Assembly (NCBI GenBank): GCA_019751875.1
Contig: JAIEMV010000005.1
Coordinates: forward strand, 62,001-126,000
Origin: Hyphomicrobium sp.
Lineage (GTDB): Bacteria > Pseudomonadota > Alphaproteobacteria > Rhizobiales > Hyphomicrobiaceae
Direction: 5' to 3'
Length of the DNA: 64,000 bases
Shown here: positions 1 to 7,554 of the stretch, piece after piece
How the letters are laid out: each line of letters begins with the position of its first letter
How positions within the stretch are numbered: the first letter of the stretch is position 1
Program-made: the position numbers and the translations under genes
The notes under the pieces: model-generated
Told to the model about the DNA's origin: nothing
Databases searched by the model: none
The model's input: the letters and a program-made list of their open reading frames with translations, nothing else

Positions 1-336
1 CGTTACCTTGCGATCTCTGCCGCGCTCGGCGTTCTTCTCTGCCTCGGCGCCACCACCACCAGCGGCGCCATCTCGGTCGCCTTCATCGCCGCACTCGGCT
101 TCGCCAATGCGATGATGTGGCCCGCCATCTTCCCTCTCGCCATCCGCGACCTCGGCCGCCACACCGAAACCGGCTCCGCCCTTCTCATCATGGCCGTCGC
201 CGGCGGCGCCATCATGCCGTGGCTGTTCGCCCTCCTGAAGACCCACGTCGACTTCCAGATCGCCTACGCCGCCCTCGCGATCCCCAGCTACGCCTTCCTC
301 TTCTACTTCGGCCTCCGCGGCCATCGCACAACCTGA
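1..336 (+). CDS. FucP-type MFS sugar permease, C-terminal fragment
   Basis: An open frame enters from the left edge and stops at 336, so only about the last 111 residues are present. They form four hydrophobic helices, with the stretch ANAMMWPAIFPLAIRDLG followed by a Gly/Ala-rich helix (VAGGAIMPWL). This resembles the C-terminal half of the L-fucose / glucose-galactose:H+ symporter family of the major facilitator superfamily. The likely role is sugar-proton symport across the inner membrane. The substrate cannot be read from this fragment. The short charged tail after the last helix (FYFGLRGHRTT) suggests a normal C-terminus rather than a truncation. The start lies outside the window. The TetR gene begins 62 bp downstream on the same strand. 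Confidence 0.75.
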   Translation, partial: RYLAISAALGVLLCLGATTTSGAISVAFIAALGFANAMMWPAIFPLAIRDLGRHTETGSALLIMAVAGGAIMPWLFALLKTHVDFQIAYAALAIPSYAFLFYFGLRGHRTT

Positions 337-398
337 AACCCCGCACGTGCGCTCGCCGCGCAACTGAGCTAAAAGCCGCCCATGATCCGGAACCGAAC

Positions 399-1040
399 AT
401 GAGTTGGGGCAAGGGCGACGACACGAGCGCCAAGCGTGGCTACCATCACGGCAACCTGCGGGAAGCCTTGATCAAGGCCGCGCTCGATCTCATTTCGCAA
501 AAAGGCCCCGCCGGCTTCACGTTCGCCGAAGCCGCCCGCGTCGCCGGCGTCTCTCCCGCCGCGCCCTATCGTCATTTCCGCGATCGCGACGCACTGATCG
601 CCGATGTCGCCCGCCAGGGTTTCCAAGCCTTCGCGCGGGCCCTTGAAAGCGCCTGGGGCGCCGGTCAGCCCAACCCCCGTTCAGCCTTCGAACGCCTCGG
701 TCGCGCCTACCTCCACTTTGCACGCAGCGAACCCGCTTATTTCGCGGCCATGTTCGAAAGCGGCCTTGCAGGTGCCGACTATCCGGAAATGGCCGCTGAA
801 GGCGACCGCGCGTTCGCCATCCTGCGAACGGCTTGCGAAGCGCTCCTCGAGACCATGCCGAAGGAGAAGCGCCCTCCTGCCATGATGATGGCCCTGCACA
901 TCTGGTCGCTGTCGCATGGCATTGCGTCGCTCTTCGCTCGCGGCGACCGCGCCCGCCGCCCCATCCCCATGACGCCCGAAGATCTGCTGGAAGCCGCCAC
1001 CTTGATTTACTTCGACGGCCTCGGCGTCCCCTCGAAGTAG
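399..1040 (+). CDS. TetR/AcrR family transcriptional regulator (WHG-type C-terminus)
   Basis: Predicted 213-residue DNA-binding repressor. Residues 10-60 form the TetR helix-turn-helix: RGYHHGNLREALIKAA, then the recognition region SPAAPYRHFRDRDAL. The C-terminal half (FERLGRAYLHFARSEPAYFAAMFE) fits the ligand-binding WHG/TetR_C_33 type. The ATG at 399 was chosen because it places the usual short basic leader before the HTH; the reading frame stays open further upstream but that extension is Pro/Arg-rich and overlaps the preceding permease gene. It follows the permease on the same strand at 62 bp, so it could control it, but no operator is evident and the ligand is unknown. Confidence 0.85.
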   Translation: MSWGKGDDTSAKRGYHHGNLREALIKAALDLISQKGPAGFTFAEAARVAGVSPAAPYRHFRDRDALIADVARQGFQAFARALESAWGAGQPNPRSAFERLGRAYLHFARSEPAYFAAMFESGLAGADYPEMAAEGDRAFAILRTACEALLETMPKEKRPPAMMMALHIWSLSHGIASLFARGDRARRPIPMTPEDLLEAATLIYFDGLGVPSK

Positions 1041-1079
1041 CAACGCAGGCTACCCTCCGGCCAACCCTAAACGCTACAC

Positions 1080-1520
1080 TCACCGGCGCCGCATCTCATC
1101 GCGCCGCATCGGCATCGCGTCGATGGTCGCAATCAGTTTGTCAGCGGCGAGCGGTTTGGAAAGCGACAGTTTCTCTCCGCCATCTTTGCCCACCAGAACA
1201 GCGCGAAATTCTCCGTCTGCCACAGCATAGCGGGCTCTGAGTGAGGTCGCGTTGCTGTTGGGCGGTGGGCCAAGTTCGGTAGACACGGTTTGGCCAACGA
1301 CCCAGACGACGACCACATCGCGCTTGTTCAGATCCGACTGGTTGCGCGCAACAATCTGCCGCTGCTCCGCCAGTAGCGGACTGCCGTCGCTGTCCGCGAA
1401 CACGACAAGCGGCCGCTTCTTCCATCTATAATTCGACATCGCCTGCACAGTCGTCGCGAAGACCGCGAGCGTGGCCAGAGCCGCCACCGAACGAACGACC
1501 ATAAGCATCATCGATTCCAA
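1080..1520 (-). CDS. DUF4174-like exported protein
   Basis: A 146-residue protein with a hydrophobic N-terminal segment (MVVRSVAALATLAVFATTVQA) that looks like a cleavable signal peptide, so it probably acts in the periplasm. The mature part starts with YRWKKRPLVVFADS and is a compact alpha/beta domain of the kind grouped as DUF4174, distantly thioredoxin-like, with no CxxC motif visible. Several Met codons lie close together at the start (MESMMLMVV); the first is used here but any of the first three is possible. It converges with the TetR gene. Function unknown; the family assignment comes from overall pattern only. Confidence 0.6.
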   Translation of the reverse strand: MESMMLMVVRSVAALATLAVFATTVQAMSNYRWKKRPLVVFADSDGSPLLAEQRQIVARNQSDLNKRDVVVVWVVGQTVSTELGPPPNSNATSLRARYAVADGEFRAVLVGKDGGEKLSLSKPLAADKLIATIDAMPMRRDEMRRR

Positions 1521-1670
1521 CCCCGCTCATCAGTCTGGCTGTACGATCACCACGTCCATCGCCACGGCGTCGAGAAACCGCACAGCAAATTCAACGTGGC
1601 TCCACATGTGCAGTTCCACGCCCAACGGTCCGGCGCGGCTCCGCACCGCTGTCATCCCGCCATTTACTAG

Positions 1671-1688
1671 CCCCGGCGAAGGCCGGGG
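1671..1688. repeat. GC-rich hairpin of a degenerate intergenic palindrome
   Basis: CCCCGGC (1671-1677) and GCCGGGG (1682-1688) form a 7-bp stem with a 4-nt loop. A GTCATCCCG motif just upstream (1651-1659) matches the left end of the better preserved element at 1892-1983, so this is probably a decayed copy of the same class. Confidence 0.55.
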
Positions 1689-1891
1689 TAGCCGGCACCC
1701 ATCCATCGGCTCGTTGTGGCGGTCGATGATTGCAACGGCAGCGCAAAAGCATCGTAACGCCAGCAAGGGTCGCTTAATGGGTCCCGGGCACCACGGCCTT
1801 CGCGGGTCGACAGCGGTAGGGTGGCAGCGATTTTTTCGAGTGGGAATGAGCGTGGGAGTGAGAGTGAGAGTGAAGCTGCCATCCCCTCCCC

Positions 1892-1983
1892 CGTCATCCC
1901 GGCGCAGGCCGGGATCCGCGCAAGCTGCTGATGATGCGCTCTGTCGAAACCTTGCCTGGGCCCCCGCCTTCGCGGGGGTGACG
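1892..1983. repeat. 92-bp palindromic element with CGTCA/TGACG ends
   Basis: The element starts CGTCA (1892-1896) and ends with the complement TGACG (1979-1983). Just inside the left end lies the hairpin TCCCGGC/GCCGGGA, and just inside the right end CCCCCGC/GCGGGGG. Elements starting CGTCATCCCGGC are common dispersed intergenic repeats in Hyphomicrobiales genomes; membership of such a family is inferred from this pattern, not checked. Confidence 0.65.
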
Positions 1984-2030
1984 GTGGGGGGAGAGTGTTG
2001 CGCGCCGGTGTGCGTGAAGGAGGCGTACTT

Positions 2031-2185
2031 CCCCCTCTCCCCACTAACTTCAATGGGGAGAGGGTTGGGGTGAGGGGCAGCTGCTCGCTCCGTGGCGATG
2101 CCGCCCCTCACCCCCGGCCGTCGCCGGGGCAGGCCTAACCCTCTCCCCGTACGGCGCGCATCGCGCGCCTACGGGGAGAGGGGAT
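2031..2185. repeat. Inverted pair of CCCTCTCCCC / CCCCTCACCCC elements
   Basis: The left copy (about 2031-2077) has CCCTCTCCCC, a 12-nt spacer, GGGGAGAGGG, then GGGGTGAGGGGC. The right copy (about 2103-2185) carries the same motifs in inverse order, beginning GCCCCTCACCCC and ending with ACGGGGAGAGGGG. The two can pair with each other or fold separately. This is another dispersed non-coding repeat type and shows no protein-coding signature. Confidence 0.6.
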
Positions 2186-2436
2186 GCGTACCGCGCTCGT
2201 GTCGAAATTTTTCCAGCCCACTTATCCCCGCCCTTTCCCCCTCCCCTAAACTCACCCCATCTCCGTCCCTCATGAAGAAGGCGTCGCTTAAGAGGCGTCT
2301 TGTGACGTGGGACGGGGTGCAGTGTCGCTGACGGAGGCTCGCACCCTCTCTCGGCGGGGCTCGGATCGGCCGCCTGCTGGAACGCAGGACGCGAAGAACG
2401 CGCTGAAACGTCGATCGTATGCCGGAAATCCTGCGC

Positions 2437-2492
2437 GGGGCGGTCCATGGGCCGCACCACACTACCAAACCGAGCGGCCCATGCGCCGCCCC
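2437..2492. repeat. 19-bp imperfect inverted repeat
   Basis: The arm at 2437-2455 (GGGGCGG..CCATGGGCCGC) is complementary to 2474-2492 (GCGGCCCATG..CCGCCCC) apart from a one-base length difference at the small interruption. The spacer is 18 bp. It could form a long hairpin or cruciform about 200 bp upstream of the DUF2852 start. Confidence 0.6.
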
Positions 2493-2558
2493 GCCCCCTT
2501 CGCTCCAAGAAAGCGACGGGCAATAACCACCTCATCGCGCGCCGGTCGCGCAAGCGCA

Positions 2559-2578
2559 GAAATGTACATACACATTTC
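2559..2578. promoter_or_regulatory. Operator-like dyad, distal
   Basis: GAAATGT (2559-2565) and ACATTTC (2572-2578) form a perfect 7-bp inverted repeat with a 6-bp spacer. It shares the GAA(A)TGT half-site with the dyad at 2653-2677, suggesting two sites for one dimeric regulator of the downstream gene. Confidence 0.4.
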
Positions 2579-2623
2579 ATAAGGATCCCAGCGTTGGGCT
2601 CTCCAAAATTCTTAACCACTCCC

Positions 2624-2677
2624 CTTGACGGAATGCCCTCCGCGGTCCACATATGTGAATGTAATGAACATTCACAT
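2624..2677 (+). promoter_or_regulatory. Promoter -35 and perfect 10-bp operator dyad before the DUF2852 gene
   Basis: A TTGACG hexamer at 2624-2629 fits a sigma-70 -35 box. The -10 is unclear: ACATAT at 2649-2654 would need a 19-bp spacer. Immediately downstream, ATGTGAATGT (2653-2662) and its exact complement ACATTCACAT (2668-2677) flank a 5-bp spacer. This dyad would cover the transcription start, the usual place for a repressor site. The bound regulator is not identifiable here. Confidence 0.45.
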
Positions 2678-2707
2678 AGGCATCCATCCACAAGGAGTGA
2701 GGGTGAA

Positions 2708-3142
2708 ATGAACGAAATGGTCATGAAACTCGACGAGTTGGGCCGCCCCGCGTGGATCGGCTTGATGGTTGTCAGTTTCATCCTGGTCTGGCCCGTCGGG
2801 CTGGCAATTCTGGCTTTTCTTCTCTGGAGTGGACGAATGGGATGCGGATCTCGCATGAACAAGGGCCGTTGGCCGTCGCTTTTCGCCGATAAGATGGAGC
2901 GGACGGCGTCCGCATGGAGCAACGAAGTCCGCACCGGCTTCGGCGGCTCGAGTGGCAACCGCGCGTTCGACGAATACCGCGAAGCCACGTTGAAGCGCTT
3001 GGAAGAGGAACAGCGCGAATTCCGCGACTTCCTCGAGAACCTCCGCCACGCCAAGGATCGTGCCGAGTTCGACCAGTTCATGTCGAGCCGCAAGAACGGC
3101 ACGGGCGGATCTGAGGCTGGCGGCACCCCCCAAGCCGTCTGA
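2708..3142 (+). CDS. DUF2852 family membrane protein
   Basis: A 144-residue protein. Residues 12-40 contain a hydrophobic segment (WIGLMVVSFILVWPVGLAILAFLLW) that should span the inner membrane, followed by a charged, probably helical cytoplasmic part with FDEYREATLKRLEEEQREFRDFLENLRHAKDRAEFDQFM. That layout is typical of the alphaproteobacterial DUF2852 family, whose function is unknown. The ATG at 2708 is preceded by AAGGAG at 2692-2697, a good ribosome binding site, so the longer open frame from 2447 is rejected. Transcription appears controlled by the dyads at 2559 and 2653 and ends at the terminator at 3194-3218. Confidence 0.85.
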   Translation: MNEMVMKLDELGRPAWIGLMVVSFILVWPVGLAILAFLLWSGRMGCGSRMNKGRWPSLFADKMERTASAWSNEVRTGFGGSSGNRAFDEYREATLKRLEEEQREFRDFLENLRHAKDRAEFDQFMSSRKNGTGGSEAGGTPQAV

Positions 3143-3193
3143 CTAAACCGGCGACTTTGCGGAGCAGAGTCGCCGGGACCCAAGACGTGGAAG

Positions 3194-3218
3194 GGCCCGC
3201 GTGCATGCGGGCCTTTTT
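3194..3218 (+). terminator. Rho-independent terminator of the DUF2852 gene
   Basis: GGCCCGC (3194-3200) pairs with GCGGGCC (3207-3213) across a 6-nt loop and is followed by five T residues. It sits 52 bp after the DUF2852 stop, and it overlaps the most upstream possible start of the next gene, arguing for a later start there. Confidence 0.85.
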
Positions 3219-3278
3219 GTCATGCGCGCCGCCGTCTCACTGACACCTGCCATGCAAAACCGCTATGCTGGCCTCGAC

Positions 3279-4127
3279 ATGACGGACGAAGCCAAAACCA
3301 CGTCTTTTCGCGATCATCCTGACCTGCGCCACGTCACAGGACCGTTTGATATCATCGGCGACGTGCACGGCTGCGCAGACGAATTACAGGAACTTCTGCA
3401 CAAGCTCGGGTACGAGGCTCGCCTCTATGGTACCGGCGACGGCCGCCGCGCGCATGTCAAATCACCTCCCGGCCGCCGTGCTGTTTTTGTCGGCGACCTC
3501 GTCGATCGCGGCCCAGCCGCGCCCGATGTTCTCCGCCTTGTGCTCGCTCTCGTGGCTGAAGGCCACGCGCTCTGTGTTCCCGGCAACCACGACGTGAAGT
3601 TCGTCCGCTGGCTCGCCGGCCGAAACGTCAAACTCACGCACGGTCTCGACAAGACAGCCGAGCAGTTCGAAGCGGAATCGCCCGCATTCCGCACACACAT
3701 CGGCAGCTTCCTGGAAAAACTTCCCATCCACGTCTGGCTCGACGGCGGTAAACTGGCCGTCGCACATGCGGGATTGAAGGAAGACATGCTAGGGCGCGAC
3801 ACCGACAAGATACGCTCGTTCTGCCTCTACGGCGAAACCTCCGGCGAGCAGGACGAATTCGGCTTGCCGGTCCGCTATCACTGGGCCGCCGAATACCGCG
3901 GCAGCACGGCCGTCATCTATGGCCACACACCGGTCCCCGACCCGGGCTGGGTCAACAACACGCTCTGCGTCGATACCGGATGCTGCTTCGGAGGCAAACT
4001 TTCGGCCTTACGCTGGCCCGAACGCGAAATCGTCTCCGTTCCAGCGCGTAAGGTTCACGCAGAAAGCCGCCGTCCCTTTGGTCATCCGCCCGTCCGCCCC
4101 GGCGTCGGCGCAACGGGTTCGGGCTGA
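3279..4127 (+). CDS. PrpE-like metallophosphoesterase / protein serine-threonine phosphatase
   Basis: A 282-residue soluble enzyme of the PPP-type metallophosphatase fold. Metal-binding signatures are clear: GDVHG (27-31), GDLVDRGP (72-79) and GNHD (102-105), with later histidines in AVAHAGLK and YGHTPV. The family hydrolyses phosphoprotein or diadenosine tetraphosphate using two metal ions; which substrate applies here is not visible. In-frame ATGs also exist at 3201 and 3252, but 3201 lies inside the terminator of the preceding gene, so 3279 is preferred. It stands alone, with a probably cytoplasmic product. The last 20 residues are Pro/Gly-rich and not part of the catalytic domain. Confidence 0.8.
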   Translation: MTDEAKTTSFRDHPDLRHVTGPFDIIGDVHGCADELQELLHKLGYEARLYGTGDGRRAHVKSPPGRRAVFVGDLVDRGPAAPDVLRLVLALVAEGHALCVPGNHDVKFVRWLAGRNVKLTHGLDKTAEQFEAESPAFRTHIGSFLEKLPIHVWLDGGKLAVAHAGLKEDMLGRDTDKIRSFCLYGETSGEQDEFGLPVRYHWAAEYRGSTAVIYGHTPVPDPGWVNNTLCVDTGCCFGGKLSALRWPEREIVSVPARKVHAESRRPFGHPPVRPGVGATGSG

Positions 4128-4279
4128 TTAATTGGCTATGTCCGGTACGGCTGCGGTCTCGGCGGCTCTTTTCCAGCCGCTGGATTTTGCTCTTCAGTTT
4201 CGCCACGTCACAGCGCCGCGCCACGATCCCGAAAGTGGGACGCCGGTCTTGTACAGCGGATGGGATGAGGACCGGGGTT

Positions 4280-4588
4280 CTACTCGTTGTCCTTCCCGGC
4301 ATCGGGACCGGTATTGTAACAGCCGTTCTCACACTGATCTTCGAGCTGATCGCAACGGTCAGAGGATTCGCCCTGCGGCCGCAATCCGAGGCAAATCTCC
4401 AGGTCCAGCTTGCATTTGTTGACGCAGCCGGCGACGCCGTCGTCGTCATCATCGAATTGGGCGAGTTCAACGCAGCTTTGCGAAATGCTCCGAACCCCTG
4501 TTGGCTCGCACGAACCGGCATGAGCGGCCGCACCGGTGTTCAAGGTCACCACCGCGACGACAATGGCCAATGCTGTCCGAAATTGCAT
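4280..4588 (-). CDS. Small exported cysteine-rich protein
   Basis: A 102-residue protein with a clear signal peptide (MQFRTALAIVVAVVTLNTGAAAHA). The mature part has eight cysteines and an acidic run (QFDDDDDG), so it is likely periplasmic and disulfide-bonded. The ATG at 4588 has GGGAG seven bases upstream, better than the next in-frame ATG at 4615. It lies downstream of bioZ on the same strand, 72 bp away, but looks unrelated to biotin synthesis. I do not recognise the family. The acidic stretch followed by paired cysteines could bind a metal ion; that is speculation. Confidence 0.6.
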   Translation of the reverse strand: MQFRTALAIVVAVVTLNTGAAAHAGSCEPTGVRSISQSCVELAQFDDDDDGVAGCVNKCKLDLEICLGLRPQGESSDRCDQLEDQCENGCYNTGPDAGKDNE

Positions 4589-4660
4589 AAAACTGCTCCC
4601 CAGGAAAAAAGCCATGTTACGGTGGAGCAGATAAGCTCAAGTTTATGGTCCCATCAATGT

Positions 4661-5638
4661 TCAAACTTCATAGACGAGAGCCCCTCCAGTGAGGCCCGCA
4701 CCGGCCGCAGTGAACAGCAACTTGTCTCCGGCGCGAAGATCAGCCTCGGCAGCCCGGAGCGACAGCGTGAGCGGGATCGTCGCCGCGGAACTGTTGCCAT
4801 ACTCCGCCACGCTCGAAAGCAAATGCTCATCCGCCAGCCCCAGCTTTTTCTGCACCGCGCCGATGATCCGCGCATTCGCCTGGTGCGGAATGCAATACCG
4901 TATGTCGCCGAGACCGAGCCCCGCGTTCGCCAGCGCCCTTTCGGACGTCGCCGCCATCATGTCGACCGCCTTGACGAACACAGCCCGTCCATCCCGGATC
5001 TGCATCAGCGTCTCAGACGGATCGGCTACCGTGCTGAATGGCCGACGGCTACCGCCAGCCGGGATCTGAATGAGGTCGTAGCTGGCTCCGTCCGTCGCGA
5101 GTTCGATGCCGCGGATGCCGGCGTTCGGCCGCTCATCGGGTGCGACGAGCACGGCCCCCGCCGCATCCGCGAACAGAATGACGCTCGCACGCTCATCCGG
5201 GTTGGTGCGCCGAGACAGAATGTTTGCCGCGATGACGAGCACCGGCTTGCCATGCAGCCGCGCGAACCCGTCTGCATAGGCGAGCGCATGCAGAAATCCT
5301 CCGCAGGCGCCGGCCATATCGATCCCGCCCGCACGGCTCAAGCCCAGCCGGTGTGCCACCAGTGGCGCGCTGGGCGGCAACAGGTGATCCGGCGTCGACG
5401 TCGCCAGCACCAACAGCCCGATGCGCGAGCGATCGAACCCGATCCGCTCCAGCGCCATCTTGCCGGCCTTCACCGCCATGTCCGACAGTGCTTCGTCCTC
5501 CGCCGCATAGCGCCGCTCAACGATTCCGGTGCGCCTCAAGATCCACCCGTCCGCCAAGCCCAGACGCGCCTCGAGTTCCGCATTGCCGACACGGCGTACG
5601 GGCGCGTAGTGACCGGTCGAGAGTATAGTGGAACCCAT
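4661..5638 (-). CDS. bioZ: BioZ, ketoacyl-ACP synthase III-like pimeloyl-ACP precursor synthase
   Basis: A 325-residue FabH-like condensing enzyme. The catalytic triad is visible: Cys112 in DMAGACGGF, His252 in IPHQAN and Asn282 in EYGNSSAATIP. Its position as the last gene of a bioB-bioF-bioD-bioA string, 21 bp after bioA, supports BioZ rather than housekeeping FabH. Known BioZ of alphaproteobacteria condenses a glutaryl thioester with malonyl-ACP, giving a C7 dicarboxylate on ACP that fatty-acid enzymes reduce to pimeloyl-ACP, the substrate of BioF. It therefore replaces the BioC/BioH route. Length is normal for the family. If the context were misleading, it would be a second FabH. Confidence 0.85.
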   Translation of the reverse strand: MGSTILSTGHYAPVRRVGNAELEARLGLADGWILRRTGIVERRYAAEDEALSDMAVKAGKMALERIGFDRSRIGLLVLATSTPDHLLPPSAPLVAHRLGLSRAGGIDMAGACGGFLHALAYADGFARLHGKPVLVIAANILSRRTNPDERASVILFADAAGAVLVAPDERPNAGIRGIELATDGASYDLIQIPAGGSRRPFSTVADPSETLMQIRDGRAVFVKAVDMMAATSERALANAGLGLGDIRYCIPHQANARIIGAVQKKLGLADEHLLSSVAEYGNSSAATIPLTLSLRAAEADLRAGDKLLFTAAGAGLTGGALVYEV

Positions 5639-5659
5639 GTCGAACTTTCGCGGGTTGGA

Positions 5660-6931
5660 TCAAGCCACCGTGTTGGCCGCGCGGGCGACGGCGGCATAGA
5701 CCCGGTCGAGATCGGCGGCGGTCGTGCAGTAGGGCGGCATCACATAAACGGTATTGCCGAGCGGGCGCAGCAGAACGCCTGCCGCAATAAAGTGGTCGTA
5801 GAGCTTCGGCCCCACGCCCGCAAGATACCCGGCATCGCTAACCTGCACATCGACCGCCGTAATCGTCCCGGTCTGCCGCACATTGGTAAATCGCGCATCC
5901 CCCGCCAATGCCTTCAACCGATCGCTCTGCAGCTTGGCGAGCGTATCGATACGCGCCACCACCGGCTCGTTGAGCCAGATATCGAGGTTGGCCGAAGCTG
6001 CTGCACATGCGATCGGATTGGCCGTGTAGCTTGAAGAATGGAAGAACGTCTTGGTCCGATCCGTCGAATAGTGGGCGTCGAAAATCGCCCGCGTCGCCAA
6101 TGTCGCCGCCAGCGGAATGACGCCGCCCGTCAACCCTTTCGCAACGCACAGGATATCGGGAGTGACGCACGCCTGCTCACAGGCGAACGCCGTGCCGGTC
6201 CGCCCGAACCCGGTCATCACCTCATCGGCGATGAACAACGCCCCATGCTTTTTCGTAATGTCATGGATCCGACGCAGCACGGGCGCCGGGTACATCAGCA
6301 TCCCGCCCGCTCCGAGGATCAGCGGCTCCACGATCACCGCTGCCGTAGGTTCTTCGCTCAACAGAGCGTCGAGCGAAGCAAAGGTCTCCTCCTCGCGCCC
6401 GGTTTCGGGAAACGGCGCCCGCGCCACATCGAAAAGCATCGGCTCGTACGGCGCATTGAAGACGCCCCGGGCCCCCGCCGACATCGTCCCGATCGTATCG
6501 CCATGATACGCATGTTCGAACGCGATGATGCGCGTGCGCCTCTCTCCCGTGTTCCGCCAGTACCCGAGAGCCATTTTCAGTGCCACTTCCACGGCCGTCG
6601 ACCCGCTGTCGGAATAGAAAACGTGAGCGAGATCGCTGGTCCCCAGACTGCGCCTGACGAGGGCGAGCAGTTTCTCAGCCGTCTCCTCGGCTGGCGCGTG
6701 CGTGAAACCGGCGAAGATCACCTGATCGAGGGTATCCGCCTGCCGTTTGATCGCCTCCACGATGGGCGGATGCCGATGCCCATGCGTCACCACCCACCAC
6801 GACGAGATGCCGTCGAAAATCCGCCGCCCATCTTCAGCCGTCAGATGCGCGCCCGTTGCCGACGCCACCTTGATCGGCAGCGGTGCAACAGCGTGCTGCG
6901 TGAACGGATGCCAGACCGCGGACCGGCTCAA
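5660..6931 (-). CDS. bioA: Adenosylmethionine-8-amino-7-oxononanoate aminotransferase
   Basis: A 423-residue class III PLP aminotransferase that converts KAPA to DAPA, using S-adenosylmethionine as amino donor in the known enzymes. The N-terminus WHPFTQH and the GISSWWVVTHGH segment are typical of BioA, as is YHGDTIGTMS. ADEVMTGFGRTG carries the PLP-interacting aspartate, and Lys265 in VAKGLTGG is the Schiff-base lysine. It overlaps bioD by 4 bp at its start, implying translational coupling within the operon. Full length, nothing missing. Confidence 0.95.
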   Translation of the reverse strand: MSRSAVWHPFTQHAVAPLPIKVASATGAHLTAEDGRRIFDGISSWWVVTHGHRHPPIVEAIKRQADTLDQVIFAGFTHAPAEETAEKLLALVRRSLGTSDLAHVFYSDSGSTAVEVALKMALGYWRNTGERRTRIIAFEHAYHGDTIGTMSAGARGVFNAPYEPMLFDVARAPFPETGREEETFASLDALLSEEPTAAVIVEPLILGAGGMLMYPAPVLRRIHDITKKHGALFIADEVMTGFGRTGTAFACEQACVTPDILCVAKGLTGGVIPLAATLATRAIFDAHYSTDRTKTFFHSSSYTANPIACAAASANLDIWLNEPVVARIDTLAKLQSDRLKALAGDARFTNVRQTGTITAVDVQVSDAGYLAGVGPKLYDHFIAAGVLLRPLGNTVYVMPPYCTTAADLDRVYAAVARAANTVA

Positions 6932-7554
6932 CGGAAATCCTCCTCGCGGAAATGCGTCGTGAACGCATCCCGCAGCGTATGGGCATTGAGCTGCGGCAGA
7001 TGCGGCAGCCGTCCCAGAACGCGCACGTCTCCCATCTCGCCGACCGTGCGAATATTGTCGGAGTTATCCTCGCCCACGAATGCGATGCCATGAATAGGGA
7101 TGCCACGCGATCGCATGGCGGCAATCGAGAGGAGGGTATGGTTGATCGTCCCGAGCGTGGTCCGTGTCACCAGTATGACGGGCAGTTGCCACTTCTGGTA
7201 CAAGTCGATCTGCAGGAATGCGCGCGTGATCGGCACCATCAGACCGCCCGCACCCTCGATCACGAGTGATCCCGGGACATCCGGCGGCACCAGCCTCGCG
7301 GGTTCAATGACGATCCCGTCGAGTTCCGCCGACTGGTGCGGCGACAGCGGCGCGTTCAGCCGGTATCGCTCGGGCAAAATGTGATCCGCAGCCAAGCCGG
7401 AGAGCCGCATCACGGTTTCTTTATCGCCTTCGGGCGCGACCCCGCTCTGGATCGGCTTCCAGTAAAAGGCGCCGAGCGCCCCGGCGAGACCGGCGGAGAA
7501 AACGGTCTTGCCGACGTTGGTGTCGGTTCCGCTAACGACGAAGCGGCGTGTCAT
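6928..7554 (-). CDS. bioD: Dethiobiotin synthetase
   Basis: A 208-residue P-loop enzyme that closes the ureido ring of dethiobiotin from DAPA, CO2 and ATP in the cytoplasm. The N-terminal GTDTNVGKT (9-17) is the characteristic BioD phosphate loop; KPIQSG and IEGAGGLMVPI follow in the expected order. The start overlaps bioF by 4 bp and the end overlaps bioA by 4 bp. The length is slightly below the roughly 220-residue norm but all core motifs are present. Confidence 0.95.
   Translation of the reverse strand: MTRRFVVSGTDTNVGKTVFSAGLAGALGAFYWKPIQSGVAPEGDKETVMRLSGLAADHILPERYRLNAPLSPHQSAELDGIVIEPARLVPPDVPGSLVIEGAGGLMVPITRAFLQIDLYQKWQLPVILVTRTTLGTINHTLLSIAAMRSRGIPIHGIAFVGEDNSDNIRTVGEMGDVRVLGRLPHLPQLNAHTLRDAFTTHFREEDFR

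Larger units (their letters stand above)
1521..2707. other. Gene-free region rich in palindromic elements
   Basis: About 1.2 kb without a convincing gene. Open frames here are low-complexity Pro/Arg/Ser translations of palindromes on both strands and have no family features. The region holds a CCCCGGC/GCCGGGG hairpin (1671-1688), a simple GAGTGA-like repeat (about 1843-1873), a 92-bp palindromic element (1892-1983), a pair of inverted CCCTCTCCCC/CCCTCACCCC-type elements (2031-2185), a 19-bp imperfect inverted repeat (2437-2492), and two related operator-like dyads (2559-2578, 2653-2677) upstream of the DUF2852 gene. It separates the convergently read DUF4174 promoter side from the DUF2852 promoter. 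Confidence 0.7.

Noticed and set aside
1530-2111. Coding frames on both strands in the repeat-rich gap
   Set aside because: They translate palindromic repeats to Pro/Arg/Ser-rich strings, have no ribosome site and match no family.
4187-6034. 615-codon open frame on the plus strand
   Set aside because: It lies opposite bioZ and bioA, is Arg/His-rich without family motifs, and reflects third-position GC bias of the true genes.
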